From assembly GCA_012960505.1 (NCBI GenBank), contig DUBC01000010.1, forward strand, positions 102,743-143,191: 40,449 nucleotides of DNA. Reading direction: 5' to 3'. A program made the translations under genes and the position numbers. Origin of the DNA: Verrucomicrobiales bacterium. GTDB taxonomy: Bacteria > Verrucomicrobiota > Verrucomicrobiia > Verrucomicrobiales > DEV007. Under the pieces are notes generated by a model. The model was not told the DNA's origin and searched no databases. It saw only the letters and a list, made by a program, of their open reading frames with translations. Position 1 is the stretch's first letter. Every line of letters starts with the position of its first letter. Positions 34,621 to 40,449 of this stretch are shown here, piece by piece.

Positions 34621-34839
34621 ATGAATGTATCGATCCTTTATTGAGGAATGTGAAACTACAAGCCCCAGGCCGTCAGTTTGACGGACGAGATCAAGGAGGG
34701 GTTTGCAGAAGCAAGCGTTGAAATCATTGAAGGAAGTGGCGGAGTCTTTGAGGTCACCGTTGACGGCTCACTTATTTATTCAAAGAAGGAGACGGGACGG
34801 TTTCCAGAGAAGGGGGAATTGATCAGTTTAATGAAATAA
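34621..34839 (+). CDS. selW: SelW/Rdx-family selenoprotein with two selenocysteines (UxxU), two in-frame TGA codons recoded
   Basis: The reading frame from ATG 34621 to TAA 34839 is interrupted only by TGA at 34642-34644 and 34651-34653. Read as selenocysteine, the 72-residue product is a complete Rdx/SelW domain. Strand one is NVSILY, the redox motif U8-G9-M10-U11 is followed by NYKPQAV, and a helix SLTDEIKEGF comes next. The family block GSGGVFEVTVDGSLIYSKK (39-56) and GRFPE (59-63) follow, with a closing helix ELISLMK. The family normally has CxxC or CxxU at exactly this place. TGA is an ordinary stop elsewhere here (for example 8466-8468), so this is recoding, not an altered code. A SECIS-like hairpin follows at 34670. 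The role is probably a thioredoxin-fold thiol/diselenide oxidoreductase; the partner is unknown. No selA/selB/selC/selD gene is in the window. The main alternative is a pseudogene. Confidence 0.82.
34670..34684 (+). promoter_or_regulatory. Bacterial SECIS-like hairpin for selenocysteine insertion
   Basis: CCGTCA (34670-34675), loop GTT (34676-34678), TGACGG (34679-34684): a perfect 6-bp stem inside the coding region. The apical loop begins with G followed by U. Its distance is 22 bases from the second TGA and 31 from the first. Both fall in the range known for bacterial SECIS elements (about 16-37 bases with a G in the first two loop positions). One hairpin could therefore serve both codons. 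Confidence 0.72.
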
Positions 34840-34842
34840 ATA

Positions 34843-34896
34843 GCCGCCCCCTTTCCTTTCTTAAATAAACCCCACTTAGAAAAGGAAGAGGACGGC
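34843..34896. repeat. Imperfect inverted repeat after the selenoprotein gene
   Basis: The arms GCCGCCCCCTTTCCTTTCTT and AGAAAAGGAAGAGGACGGC pair over about 18 positions, with two mismatches and two bulges, around an AT-rich loop. It begins 3 bases after the stop codon. There is no T tract, so it may stabilise the 3' end of the mRNA or be a non-canonical terminator. The rest of 34897-35103 is AT-rich with nothing I can identify. Confidence 0.4.
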
Positions 34897-35103
34897 AAAT
34901 CTCAGCAAGTTCCACATAAACTATATGAGATATTAATATAACTACCCGTGAGTCGGAAATATTAGGAAAGAAAACAAAAATAATTATTTTCCGCATAACA
35001 TTAACGTAATAAATGTCACTTTTTGCAGGTGGATTCATTATAATCGGCTCGGTTTATGCCTCTTATATAAAATAGATAATTTCCCATCTAATGGAATTGG
35101 TTC

Positions 35104-35397
35104 ATGTCTATCCAAGATTCTGAAGAAGATCAAATTGAGTATCCAATCACTTCAGAGATTGATTTACACACTTTTCGTCCTAATGAGGTCAGTTCACTTC
35201 TTAGAGAATATATCAAAGAATGTAGGGAGAGAGATATTCTTGAGATTCGTGTCATTCACGGCAAGGGGACAGGAACTTTGCGTGAGGGCGTGCATCGGTT
35301 ATTGGATCAGATGCATAACGAAGTTCGTAGTTATCGGTTAGGCGATGAAACGAGTGGTAGTTGGGGAGCAACATTGGTAATGCTCAATAGATTATGA
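35104..35397 (+). CDS. Smr-domain protein (MutS2 C-terminal-like)
   Basis: 97 residues, almost entirely an Smr domain. EIDLHTFRPNEVSSLLREYI matches the LDLHG-type opening, LEIRVIHGKGTGTLREGVHRLL contains the signature HGKG and the helix after it, and the end GSWGATLVMLNRL corresponds to the usual GGxGaTvV strand. Stand-alone Smr proteins are small nucleases acting on nicked/branched DNA or on mRNA of stalled ribosomes. The cellular role here is not evident from context. The protein is cytosolic and has no signal peptide. Confidence 0.85.
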   Translation: MSIQDSEEDQIEYPITSEIDLHTFRPNEVSSLLREYIKECRERDILEIRVIHGKGTGTLREGVHRLLDQMHNEVRSYRLGDETSGSWGATLVMLNRL

Positions 35398-35417
35398 TTT
35401 GATCATTAGATCAAATC
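35396..35417. terminator. Hairpin between convergent genes (possible bidirectional terminator)
   Basis: GATTTGATC (35396-35404), loop ATTA, GATCAAATC (35409-35417): a perfect 9-bp stem that begins at the last bases of the Smr gene stop. It lies in the gap between two convergent genes. There is no T run directly after it on either strand, which weakens the terminator reading. Confidence 0.4.
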
Positions 35418-35477
35418 CGTCACTCAATGATCTGTTTAATATTTTTCCGTATAGCCGTGGATAATTAGTAAGGAAAC

Positions 35478-37016
35478 TTACTTTTCTAGTTCCTTGATGG
35501 CTGATTTGGTCACTTTAGATAACTGTGAATTTGGCTCTGCAGAGGAAAGTAATCTCTCTAAGGGTTCTTTAAATCGTTTCATATTCTCATCAGCGATGAT
35601 TCTGATGGCTGCAATTTGAACTTTCTTGGAAGGATTATTGATGGCCTTGGAAATTTGGTCCTTATCTTTCTTTTCCTGCCACCTCGTAGAAGTTAAGAGT
35701 GCTACTTTGGAATTCTCTGATAAGGATTCCCATGTTAATTTAGTTTTGTTTCCAGGCCTTTTAGTGTGCCAAAAGAAAGAGGCAAGTTTGAAAAGGTCAT
35801 CGTCCATGCCCTTTAATGATTTAGCTTCCTGTTTCCCGGGTAATATTTCAGTTACTATTGGGTTTTTCTTTTCTGGTTTATTTCCTTTTCCTTTTAAAGG
35901 AATAAGTTTCCAGACCTTGCCTTGTCCGTGTAATTGGTAACTCGCATTGACCCAGTCGGTGAAGAAGACCGATCCGTCCTCGGTATGAGCAAAGTCTACT
36001 GGTCTAAAATTGACATCTCCTTTGACTATAGTCTTCATAGTTGCGGAGTAGTTTGATCCCTTCTTAGTCAGTTTGTACTGTTCGATTTGTCCTAGTGCCC
36101 AGCTCGAGACCCACAAATGTTCACCATAAGGAATCACTGAACAGGCAGCTTCACCAGTTCCGCAAATCATCGGTAGTGTCCCTGGCAGTTCACCGTCCCA
36201 TGCCTGTAATGGATTTGTTCCTGGTCTTCCGTACTTGAACTGATAACCGTAATCACCTCCAGGGACAATCTTGAGAAGTCGGTTCGTCGGCCTTTGGTCA
36301 GGATCATTGTCTACGGCAAACATTTCCCCTTCCTTTGTTAAACAAATTCCAAAGGGATTCCAGAACCCGGTCGCTATTTTTGAGAGAGATCCATCTGAGA
36401 GGTCATAACTGTAAATGTTACCGCCTTCTCCACCTCCCTTCAAACTGGTCACTTCTTTTGAGCCTGAGTAGCTGATAATTTTATAGTCCTTTCCGAGGTT
36501 CTCACCGAGCCCAAAATAGAGCTTGGAGTAGTCAGAGGTTAAAACTAACCCACAGAGACCGTTGTGAGGATATTTTCCCGGTGTTTTGAGTGTTATCAGG
36601 TTCTCTTTTGAATCTGCAGTCCCGTCACCATCCTTGTCATCTAGTCGAAATATTTCAGCGCGTGTGGCAACGTAGGTAGAACCTTTCCCATTTGCTTTGA
36701 TTGACATCGTATGGGTTCCTCCTTCGTAATAGATGTCAATCTTGTCGGCTTTACCATCATTGTTCTTGTCAGAAAATGCTAGGATCCGGTCATTTTCAGG
36801 TCCTTCATAATTATCGGGTCGGAAATGAGTATGGGACTCTACTACGAGGAGTCGACCTGACTGGTCGATTGTGCAACCGATCGGGGTAGAAATCATTGAA
36901 TCATCGGCAAAGAGTTCGAGCCTATAGTTAGGGTCAAGGGACTTAGGATCTTCTGCATATCCATTAAGAAGAAAGCTAAGTATTACAAATAGAGTTAAGA
37001 AATCGTGTAGTTTCAT
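35478..37016 (-). CDS. Exported PQQ/glucose-dehydrogenase-like beta-propeller (TIGR02604-type) protein
   Basis: A signal peptide (LTLFVILSFLLNGYA) begins a 512-residue protein with a six-bladed-propeller pattern: IGCTIDQSGRLLVVESHTHF, DRILAFSDKNNDGKADKIDI, GTHTMSIKANGKGSTYVAT, KYPHNGLCGLVLTSDYSKLY, GFWNPFGICLTKEGEMFAVD, RLLKIVPGGDYGYQFKYGR and VDFAHTEDGSVFFTDWVN. This is the membrane-bound dehydrogenase domain common in PVC genomes. Usual family members continue into HEAT repeats and a C-terminal haem-c domain. Here only a short helical tail (about residues 440-512) remains and no CxxCH is present, so it is a short form. It probably oxidises a sugar or polyol outside the membrane, which is unproven. 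It is the last gene of a three-gene minus-strand operon, 2 bases after the PI-PLC-like gene. Confidence 0.82.
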   Translation of the reverse strand: MKLHDFLTLFVILSFLLNGYAEDPKSLDPNYRLELFADDSMISTPIGCTIDQSGRLLVVESHTHFRPDNYEGPENDRILAFSDKNNDGKADKIDIYYEGGTHTMSIKANGKGSTYVATRAEIFRLDDKDGDGTADSKENLITLKTPGKYPHNGLCGLVLTSDYSKLYFGLGENLGKDYKIISYSGSKEVTSLKGGGEGGNIYSYDLSDGSLSKIATGFWNPFGICLTKEGEMFAVDNDPDQRPTNRLLKIVPGGDYGYQFKYGRPGTNPLQAWDGELPGTLPMICGTGEAACSVIPYGEHLWVSSWALGQIEQYKLTKKGSNYSATMKTIVKGDVNFRPVDFAHTEDGSVFFTDWVNASYQLHGQGKVWKLIPLKGKGNKPEKKNPIVTEILPGKQEAKSLKGMDDDLFKLASFFWHTKRPGNKTKLTWESLSENSKVALLTSTRWQEKKDKDQISKAINNPSKKVQIAAIRIIADENMKRFKEPLERLLSSAEPNSQLSKVTKSAIKELEK

Positions 37017-37018
37017 AT

Positions 37019-38101
37019 TTAGTTATTTCCGCTTACAGGGTTTGCTCGATAATTAATCCCTTTCTTGAATGAGACTGAATAGTCTGAGAATTTTTTATTT
37101 GGCTCAGGATAATCAGTGCTCACGAATTGGGCTCCACTCGAGAGTGCTTTGTCCCTCCTAGAAGTATCATTTTTTCTTGCTTCGCGCGTGTCAGAGTCTG
37201 CCCTTGTGCGGATCATGAAACCTGATTTGACCAAGCGTTTGATCTGCGCATGTGTTCTGATGGGATCATTGAGCTTAAAGAAGGCAGCCCCGGGGTCATT
37301 CTCACCGACACTGGCAAATAAGAGTCTTCCTTCTAGTGATGAATTTTTAGCAACATACATGTCGCGAATCTTGCCGCCATTATCTAGTCCAAACATGACC
37401 TTTCCTCTGGATTTATCAAGGGAAGGCCATCCTGTTTTAAGGACCGCTTCCCTGAGAGTCTTGAACTTTCCCCTGACAGAGTCGGGAGTAATGATTTGTT
37501 CCCTTTTAAATACGCTGAGGATCTCTTTCTCGACTCCTTCAAGCAGCGAACGAGTAAATGGGACCGGTTTCTTGGCAAGAGGGACCGGGCTCTTATCTTT
37601 CATTTCAAGAAGTATGAAAACCGGAACATGTGAGGAATTCTTTGTTGACCATGTTTTAATTTCTTTTAATGCAGAGATGAGGGTTGGAGTCGTGCTGAGA
37701 TAATCGACTGCCGAGTCATGGAGGACCTTGAATCCTGATTTTTCCATTTCCTTACTGAACATTACGGGTGCATTGAAACCAAGTAGGTTAGGAGCTTTCC
37801 TTCTTGAGTAGTGGCCTCCCTTGGGATCAGCAAAAACATCCAACTCAAAGTGACGGACCCCAAGCGTCTGTAACTGCTCCGTGAGCGGTCGGTGTGTGTA
37901 CTCAAGGGAATCCTTAAGCTCACGGTTGATAATGCCTATCCTATTAAGGTTCTTAGCAGGAAGAGCAATATGGTATGAGTTGTGAGTTCCAATGATCTGT
38001 ATCTGATTGATTCGTGTTGATTCTTTATCCTCAGCAAATGACCAAGTGATCGATATTAAAATCGATAATGCTGCGGCCGTACCGAACCGGACGAGGACCA
38101 T
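37019..38101 (-). CDS. Exported PI-PLC-X-like (Ca2+-dependent phosphoinositide phospholipase C type) protein
   Basis: A signal peptide (residues 1-23, ending WSFAE) precedes a TIM-barrel-type phosphodiesterase. QIQIIGTHNSYH contains the first catalytic histidine (His40) in the family's GTHNSY context. RPLTEQLQTLGVRHFELDVFADP gives the acidic metal ligands, and FKVLHDSAVDY has the second histidine. The remaining barrel strands are VPVFILLEMKD, KVMFGLDNGG and FMIRTRADSD. It matches the Ca2+-dependent PI-PLC-like group found in bacteria and should cleave a phosphodiester of a phospholipid or a glycerophospho-sugar outside the membrane. It sits between the DUF1080 gene (14 bases) and the propeller gene (2 bases) and close to the divergent GDPD gene, a setting compatible with scavenging phosphate or head groups. 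Confidence 0.82.
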   Translation of the reverse strand: MVLVRFGTAAALSILISITWSFAEDKESTRINQIQIIGTHNSYHIALPAKNLNRIGIINRELKDSLEYTHRPLTEQLQTLGVRHFELDVFADPKGGHYSRRKAPNLLGFNAPVMFSKEMEKSGFKVLHDSAVDYLSTTPTLISALKEIKTWSTKNSSHVPVFILLEMKDKSPVPLAKKPVPFTRSLLEGVEKEILSVFKREQIITPDSVRGKFKTLREAVLKTGWPSLDKSRGKVMFGLDNGGKIRDMYVAKNSSLEGRLLFASVGENDPGAAFFKLNDPIRTHAQIKRLVKSGFMIRTRADSDTREARKNDTSRRDKALSSGAQFVSTDYPEPNKKFSDYSVSFKKGINYRANPVSGNN

Positions 38102-38115
38102 AGGATTATTTAATC

Positions 38116-38742
38116 TTAGAGCTTCTTGATCTTAATGTTTCTGTAAGAAACAAGGTGCCCATGGTCCTGGAAACCTATATGTCCCTCTCTCTTGAAGTCC
38201 TTCAATGGGGTCTTGTATTTGTTCTTGGACCCATCCGGATTTTTATTAGGTTCTGTCCATTTGTTCAGATCCATTCCGTTAATAACTTCACCGTTCATTT
38301 CCACGGTGATCATATTATCTTTCGCAGTAATTTTGATTTTGTTCCAACCAGTCGTTGCATTATTTTTCTTTGGAGGGACTAGATCATAGAGAGCGCCTAC
38401 CGAGTGTTTATTTGGTCCGTTAGGTTTCTCGACCTGGACTTCAATTCCGGTCTGTACAGGGCTCTTTGGGTTGTCTGTTCTAAAGAAGATACCACTATTT
38501 CCTGTTGTCTTGAATTCTAGTGAGAGAACGAAGTCACCGAACCTTTCCTTGCTCCATATATCGCCGGTTTTCTTTTGACCTTGGATTGTGCCATCAACGA
38601 CTTCCCACTTGGATGCTTTGCCGTTGCGGTCCTGCCAACCAGTGAGGTCCTTGCCGTTGAAGAGTGATTTACTATGGTGATCTGCAGAACTCAGTCCTGA
38701 GATTGCAATTAGAGTAATGAGAATCGAGGTAATTTTTTTCAT
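38116..38742 (-). CDS. Exported DUF1080 (3-keto-disaccharide hydrolase-like) protein
   Basis: ATG 38742 gives the signal peptide MKKITSILITLIAISGLSSA; the longer frame from 38805 only adds a basic leader. The mature protein is one DUF1080 jelly-roll domain: SLFNGKDLTGWQDRNGKASKW, TIQGQKKTGDIWSKERFGDF, LSLEFKTTGNSGIFFRTDN, GIEVQVEKPNG, WNKIKITAKDNMITVEMNGEVI and GHIGFQDHGHLVSYRNIKIKKL. DUF1080 members include 3-keto-glycoside hydrolases and concanavalin-like carbohydrate-binding proteins in Bacteroidota and PVC bacteria. It is the first gene of the minus-strand operon with the PI-PLC-like and propeller dehydrogenase genes. A dehydrogenase that makes a 3-keto sugar with a DUF1080 protein that cleaves it is an attractive but unproven pairing. 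Confidence 0.87.
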   Translation of the reverse strand: MKKITSILITLIAISGLSSADHHSKSLFNGKDLTGWQDRNGKASKWEVVDGTIQGQKKTGDIWSKERFGDFVLSLEFKTTGNSGIFFRTDNPKSPVQTGIEVQVEKPNGPNKHSVGALYDLVPPKKNNATTGWNKIKITAKDNMITVEMNGEVINGMDLNKWTEPNKNPDGSKNKYKTPLKDFKREGHIGFQDHGHLVSYRNIKIKKL

Positions 38743-38960
38743 AGCTTTAAGATTAGAGGGATTATTTTGTGCTTTCCGGATCCTCGTGTCGAGAATCCTT
38801 TTCATTGAAAATAAGGATAAATCATCTCACTTTTCTTTATCTATGCAGGTCTAATCCAAACTACTGTGGAATGTCACTGAATTGATTCTGGACATGATTA
38901 ATTATTATCTCGAACCTTTGAACATCTATGGATAAATGCACGGACTCAACTCGAGGAACA

Positions 38961-39797
38961 ATGATTTTTTTATCTCCATTAAAGTCTGTTCTTTTCTTTT
39001 TTTGGATTTTAATAAATTTAGCATCCTCTGAAACTCCCTTGATTATTGCACATCGGGGCGCTTCCAATGCTGCTCCCGAGAATACAATGGAGGCATTTAA
39101 CTTAGCTTGGAATCTTGGAGCTGATGGTATTGAGGGGGATTTTTATTTGACCCATGATGGACACATTGTTGCAATTCATGATGCAGACACAGGCAAGGTT
39201 AGTGGGGGAAAGATTAAGCTTCTTGTGAAAAAGGCCAATCTCAAGGAATTGCAGGGCATTGATGTGGGATCATGGAAGGATAAAAAATATTCTGATGCTC
39301 GTATTCCCACATTGGAACAAGTTATAGATTCAGTTCCGGACGGTAAAAAATTCTTTATCGAAATTAAATGTGGGACTGAAATCATGGCACCTTTAATTAA
39401 AGTTCTTGATCAAAGAATGAAAGAGCGACCAGAACTGGCCAATCAGATTAGCTTTATCGCTTTTGACTATCATGTCATTAAGGCATGTCGCAAGCAGTGG
39501 CCTGAGATTGAAGCTAATTTTCTAGAATCCTACAAAAAGACCAAGGCAACAGGAACATGGACGCCTGACCAAAATGATGTTTTTCAAACTCTTAAAGTAT
39601 CTCTGGCAAGCGGTCTTGGGACCCAGGCCAATGAAGAGGTAATTGATTCAGGTTTTGTTAAAAGGCTACGTAAATCTAAACTATCCTTTCATTGCTGGAC
39701 CATCAATGACATTGAGACAGCTAGGCACTTCAGAGATTTGGGCGTAGACTCTATCACCACAGATTTTCCAAAGAGAATTAGAGATGGGCTGAAGTGA
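38961..39797 (+). CDS. Exported glycerophosphoryl diester phosphodiesterase (GDPD)
   Basis: ATG 38961 is chosen because AGGA lies at ideal distance (38954-38957) and it begins directly a signal peptide (FLSPLKSVLFFFWILINLAS). ATG 38928 would add 11 polar residues. The GDPD site is intact: IIAHRGA (His31, Arg32), PENT (Glu40, Asn41), GIEGDFYLTHDG (Glu58, Asp60), VAIHDADTG (His73, Asp74), and FFIEIKCG later. The C-terminal block CWTINDIETARHF ends the barrel. The enzyme hydrolyses glycerophosphodiesters to glycerol-3-phosphate and an alcohol outside the cytoplasmic membrane. It is divergent from the DUF1080/PI-PLC-like operon. A diverged copy of its C-terminal coding sequence recurs at 40380-40448. 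Confidence 0.9.
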   Translation: MIFLSPLKSVLFFFWILINLASSETPLIIAHRGASNAAPENTMEAFNLAWNLGADGIEGDFYLTHDGHIVAIHDADTGKVSGGKIKLLVKKANLKELQGIDVGSWKDKKYSDARIPTLEQVIDSVPDGKKFFIEIKCGTEIMAPLIKVLDQRMKERPELANQISFIAFDYHVIKACRKQWPEIEANFLESYKKTKATGTWTPDQNDVFQTLKVSLASGLGTQANEEVIDSGFVKRLRKSKLSFHCWTINDIETARHFRDLGVDSITTDFPKRIRDGLK

Positions 39798-39801
39798 AAT
39801 T

Positions 39802-39822
39802 GCTCTGTCATTGAGCGTTTTT
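39802..39822 (+). terminator. Weak intrinsic terminator after GDPD gene
   Basis: GCTC-TGTCATT-GAGC (39802-39816), then G and TTTTT (39818-39822). The stem is only 4-5 bp, so it is a modest candidate, but position and T run are right. Confidence 0.4.
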
Positions 39823-39901
39823 CCTCCAGTTAATTCAATATCTTATTTTGGCTAATGGAATTAACTAGCTCCCAAAGCACTTTTTATTTTATGTTATTAG
39901 C

Positions 39902-40228
39902 GTGAAGAGATTACCGCTACTACCCCTTGTTTTGTTGCTCTCTATTAGTTGTGAGAAGCACCCTAAATTGAAAAGAGGTGATAGGATCTATTATAGATAT
40001 GATAGTAATGCTGGTTACGAAAAAACAGTAGGATTAGAGAATGGTGATGATGATTTCCCTGATCATGTTTGGTTTATCTCCGAAGAATATGACAACTGGC
40101 AAGATTCAATTATGTTTAGAGCAATAGATAATAATGGAAAAGTAACCGAGGGCGAATTGCGTTTACCAAAAGTTCTATGGATTAAAAAGCATCCAGAACA
40201 ACTTCCGATGCCACCTTTGAAGGATTAG
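39902..40228 (+). CDS. Small predicted lipoprotein of unknown function
   Basis: GTG 39902 starts a 108-residue protein with a classical lipoprotein signal: basic KR, hydrophobic LPLLPLVLLLSI and lipobox SISC with the lipidated Cys at residue 17. The mature part is charged and short: KRGDRIYYRYDSNAGY, ENGDDDFPDHVWFISEEYDNW, then a strand-rich SIMFRAIDNNGKVTEGELRLP and KVLWIKKHPEQLPMPPL. No family is recognised; the RGDRIYYRYD start recalls small SH3-like beta domains. It lies between a complete GDPD gene and a GDPD fragment. Short TTTCCTCCAGTT repeats stand on both sides, so it may have been carried in with a duplication. Confidence 0.6.
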   Translation: MKRLPLLPLVLLLSISCEKHPKLKRGDRIYYRYDSNAGYEKTVGLENGDDDFPDHVWFISEEYDNWQDSIMFRAIDNNGKVTEGELRLPKVLWIKKHPEQLPMPPLKD

Positions 40229-40254
40229 GCATTATTGTTTGTGAGGTTATATTT

Positions 40255-40276
40255 TTTCCTCCAGTTTCCTCCAGTT
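40255..40276 (+). repeat. TTTCCTCCAGTT repeats (two overlapping copies; third copy at 39820-39831)
   Basis: TTTCCTCCAGTT occurs at 40255-40266 and 40265-40276. A third copy at 39820-39831 directly follows the GDPD terminator hairpin. The 39820 and 40265 copies share 14 bases (ending TTAA). They flank the small lipoprotein gene. Confidence 0.7.
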
Positions 40277-40280
40277 AAGG

Positions 40281-40370
40281 TAAACAACAGTGAACAACAG
40301 TGAACAAACCAAAAGTTAAAAACACTTTATAAAAAGTATTTAAACAAACATGAACAAGCGTGAACAATGG
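40281..40370 (+). repeat. Two triplets of helically phased decamer repeats, consensus T(A/G)AACAANNN
   Basis: Decamers at 40281, 40291 and 40301 (TAAACAACAG, TGAACAACAG, TGAACAAACC) are repeated after exactly 60 bases at 40341, 40351 and 40361 (TAAACAAACA, TGAACAAGCG, TGAACAATGG). The first seven bases are TAAACAA once and TGAACAA twice in both triplets. The spacing of one turn within a triplet and six turns between triplets suggests a protein-binding array or iteron-like element. Confidence 0.65.
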
Positions 40371-40449
40371 GCTGATTCATGGACCATTAATGACATTGAG
40401 ACTGCCCGTCATTTTAGAGATCTTGGTGTAGACTCTATAACGACAGACT
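40350..40449 (+). pseudogene. Partial GDPD copy, C-terminal fragment running off the window
   Basis: From 40380 the frame encodes WTINDIETARHF then RDLGVDSITTD, identical in all 23 residues to the C-terminal block of the GDPD at 38961. The DNA differs at 13 of 69 positions, all silent. The N-terminal 250 or so residues of a GDPD are absent. Upstream there is only the decamer-repeat region, from which an ATG at 40350 is in frame (MNKREQWADS before the homology). It is most likely a truncated remnant of a second GDPD gene. The end lies outside the window, so its full extent is unknown. Confidence 0.7.

Noticed and set aside
34621..34839. Alternative explanation that TGA is a sense codon (Trp) genome-wide
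   Set aside because: TGA terminates several intact genes in this window (for example at 8466-8468, 13160-13162 and 24148-24150) and TGG is used for Trp, so only recoding at these two sites fits.
34823..35038. Minus-strand frame of 71 codons between the selenoprotein and Smr genes
   Set aside because: AT-rich, hydrophobic by composition, overlaps the end of the selenoprotein gene and the inverted repeat, no start signal or recognisable motif.
40281..40370. CRISPR array
   Set aside because: The repeats are 10 bases long, contiguous within triplets, without spacers of regular size and without cas genes.

Overview
The window looks like a chromosomal segment of a free-living, probably marine, member of the PVC group (Verrucomicrobiota or Planctomycetota; I lean to Verrucomicrobiota but cannot prove it). 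The pointers are the characteristic paralogous families: the PSCyt1/DUF1587/1595/1592/1588/1585 cytochrome-like protein followed by a DUF1552 protein, a DUF1549/DUF1553 protein followed by DUF1501, a TIGR02604-type propeller dehydrogenase, a DUF1080 protein, a thrombospondin-type-3 repeat surface protein, and many Sec/Tat-exported hydrolases. There is no phage, IS element, CRISPR array or rRNA. The single tRNA is tRNA-Arg(CCT).

Layout. 1-9802 (+): a secreted TSP3/LamG/discoidin protein cut by the left edge, two exported alpha/beta hydrolases around a membrane protein, then the four-base-overlapping DUF1592-type / DUF1552 pair. 9818-12261 (-): ribose-type ABC permease and lipoprotein binding protein, with no ATPase beside them. 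12359-15118: exported hydrolase, MFS transporter, CPBP protease. 15331-17201: tRNA-Arg, metallophosphoesterase, Tat-exported hydroxypyruvate-isomerase-like protein. 17254-21203 and 29629-32820 together encode a non-phosphorylative (Weimberg-type) sugar-acid route: two GntP-type symporters, an IlvD/Edd-family aldonate dehydratase, an FAH-family 2-keto-3-deoxypentonate dehydratase and alpha-ketoglutarate semialdehyde dehydrogenase, which would deliver imported pentonates to 2-oxoglutarate. The two halves are separated by a large SF2 helicase, a Tat-exported DUF3500-like protein and the DUF1549/DUF1501 pair. A 20-bp direct repeat brackets the DUF3500-like gene. 32840-34492: amidohydrolase and NTF2-like protein. 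35104-39797: Smr protein, a three-gene minus-strand operon (DUF1080, PI-PLC-like, propeller dehydrogenase) and a glycerophosphodiester phosphodiesterase. 39902-40449: small lipoprotein, phased decamer repeats and a fragment of a second GDPD gene.

Most important observation. Between the NTF2-like and Smr genes, at 34621-34839, lies a 72-codon gene that ordinary ORF calling misses because it has two in-frame TGA codons. Read with TGA as selenocysteine it is a complete SelW/Rdx-family thioredoxin-fold protein whose CxxC redox motif is UxxU: both cysteines are selenocysteine. A perfect 6-bp hairpin with a GUU loop starts 16 nt after the second TGA, its loop lies 22 and 31 nt downstream of the two TGAs, and this fits the bacterial SECIS model for both. 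I regard this double-selenocysteine SelW-like protein as the most likely undescribed system here.

Limits: all family calls come from reading motifs by eye; no alignment, structure prediction or database search was run. No intergenic interval exceeds 300 bases.
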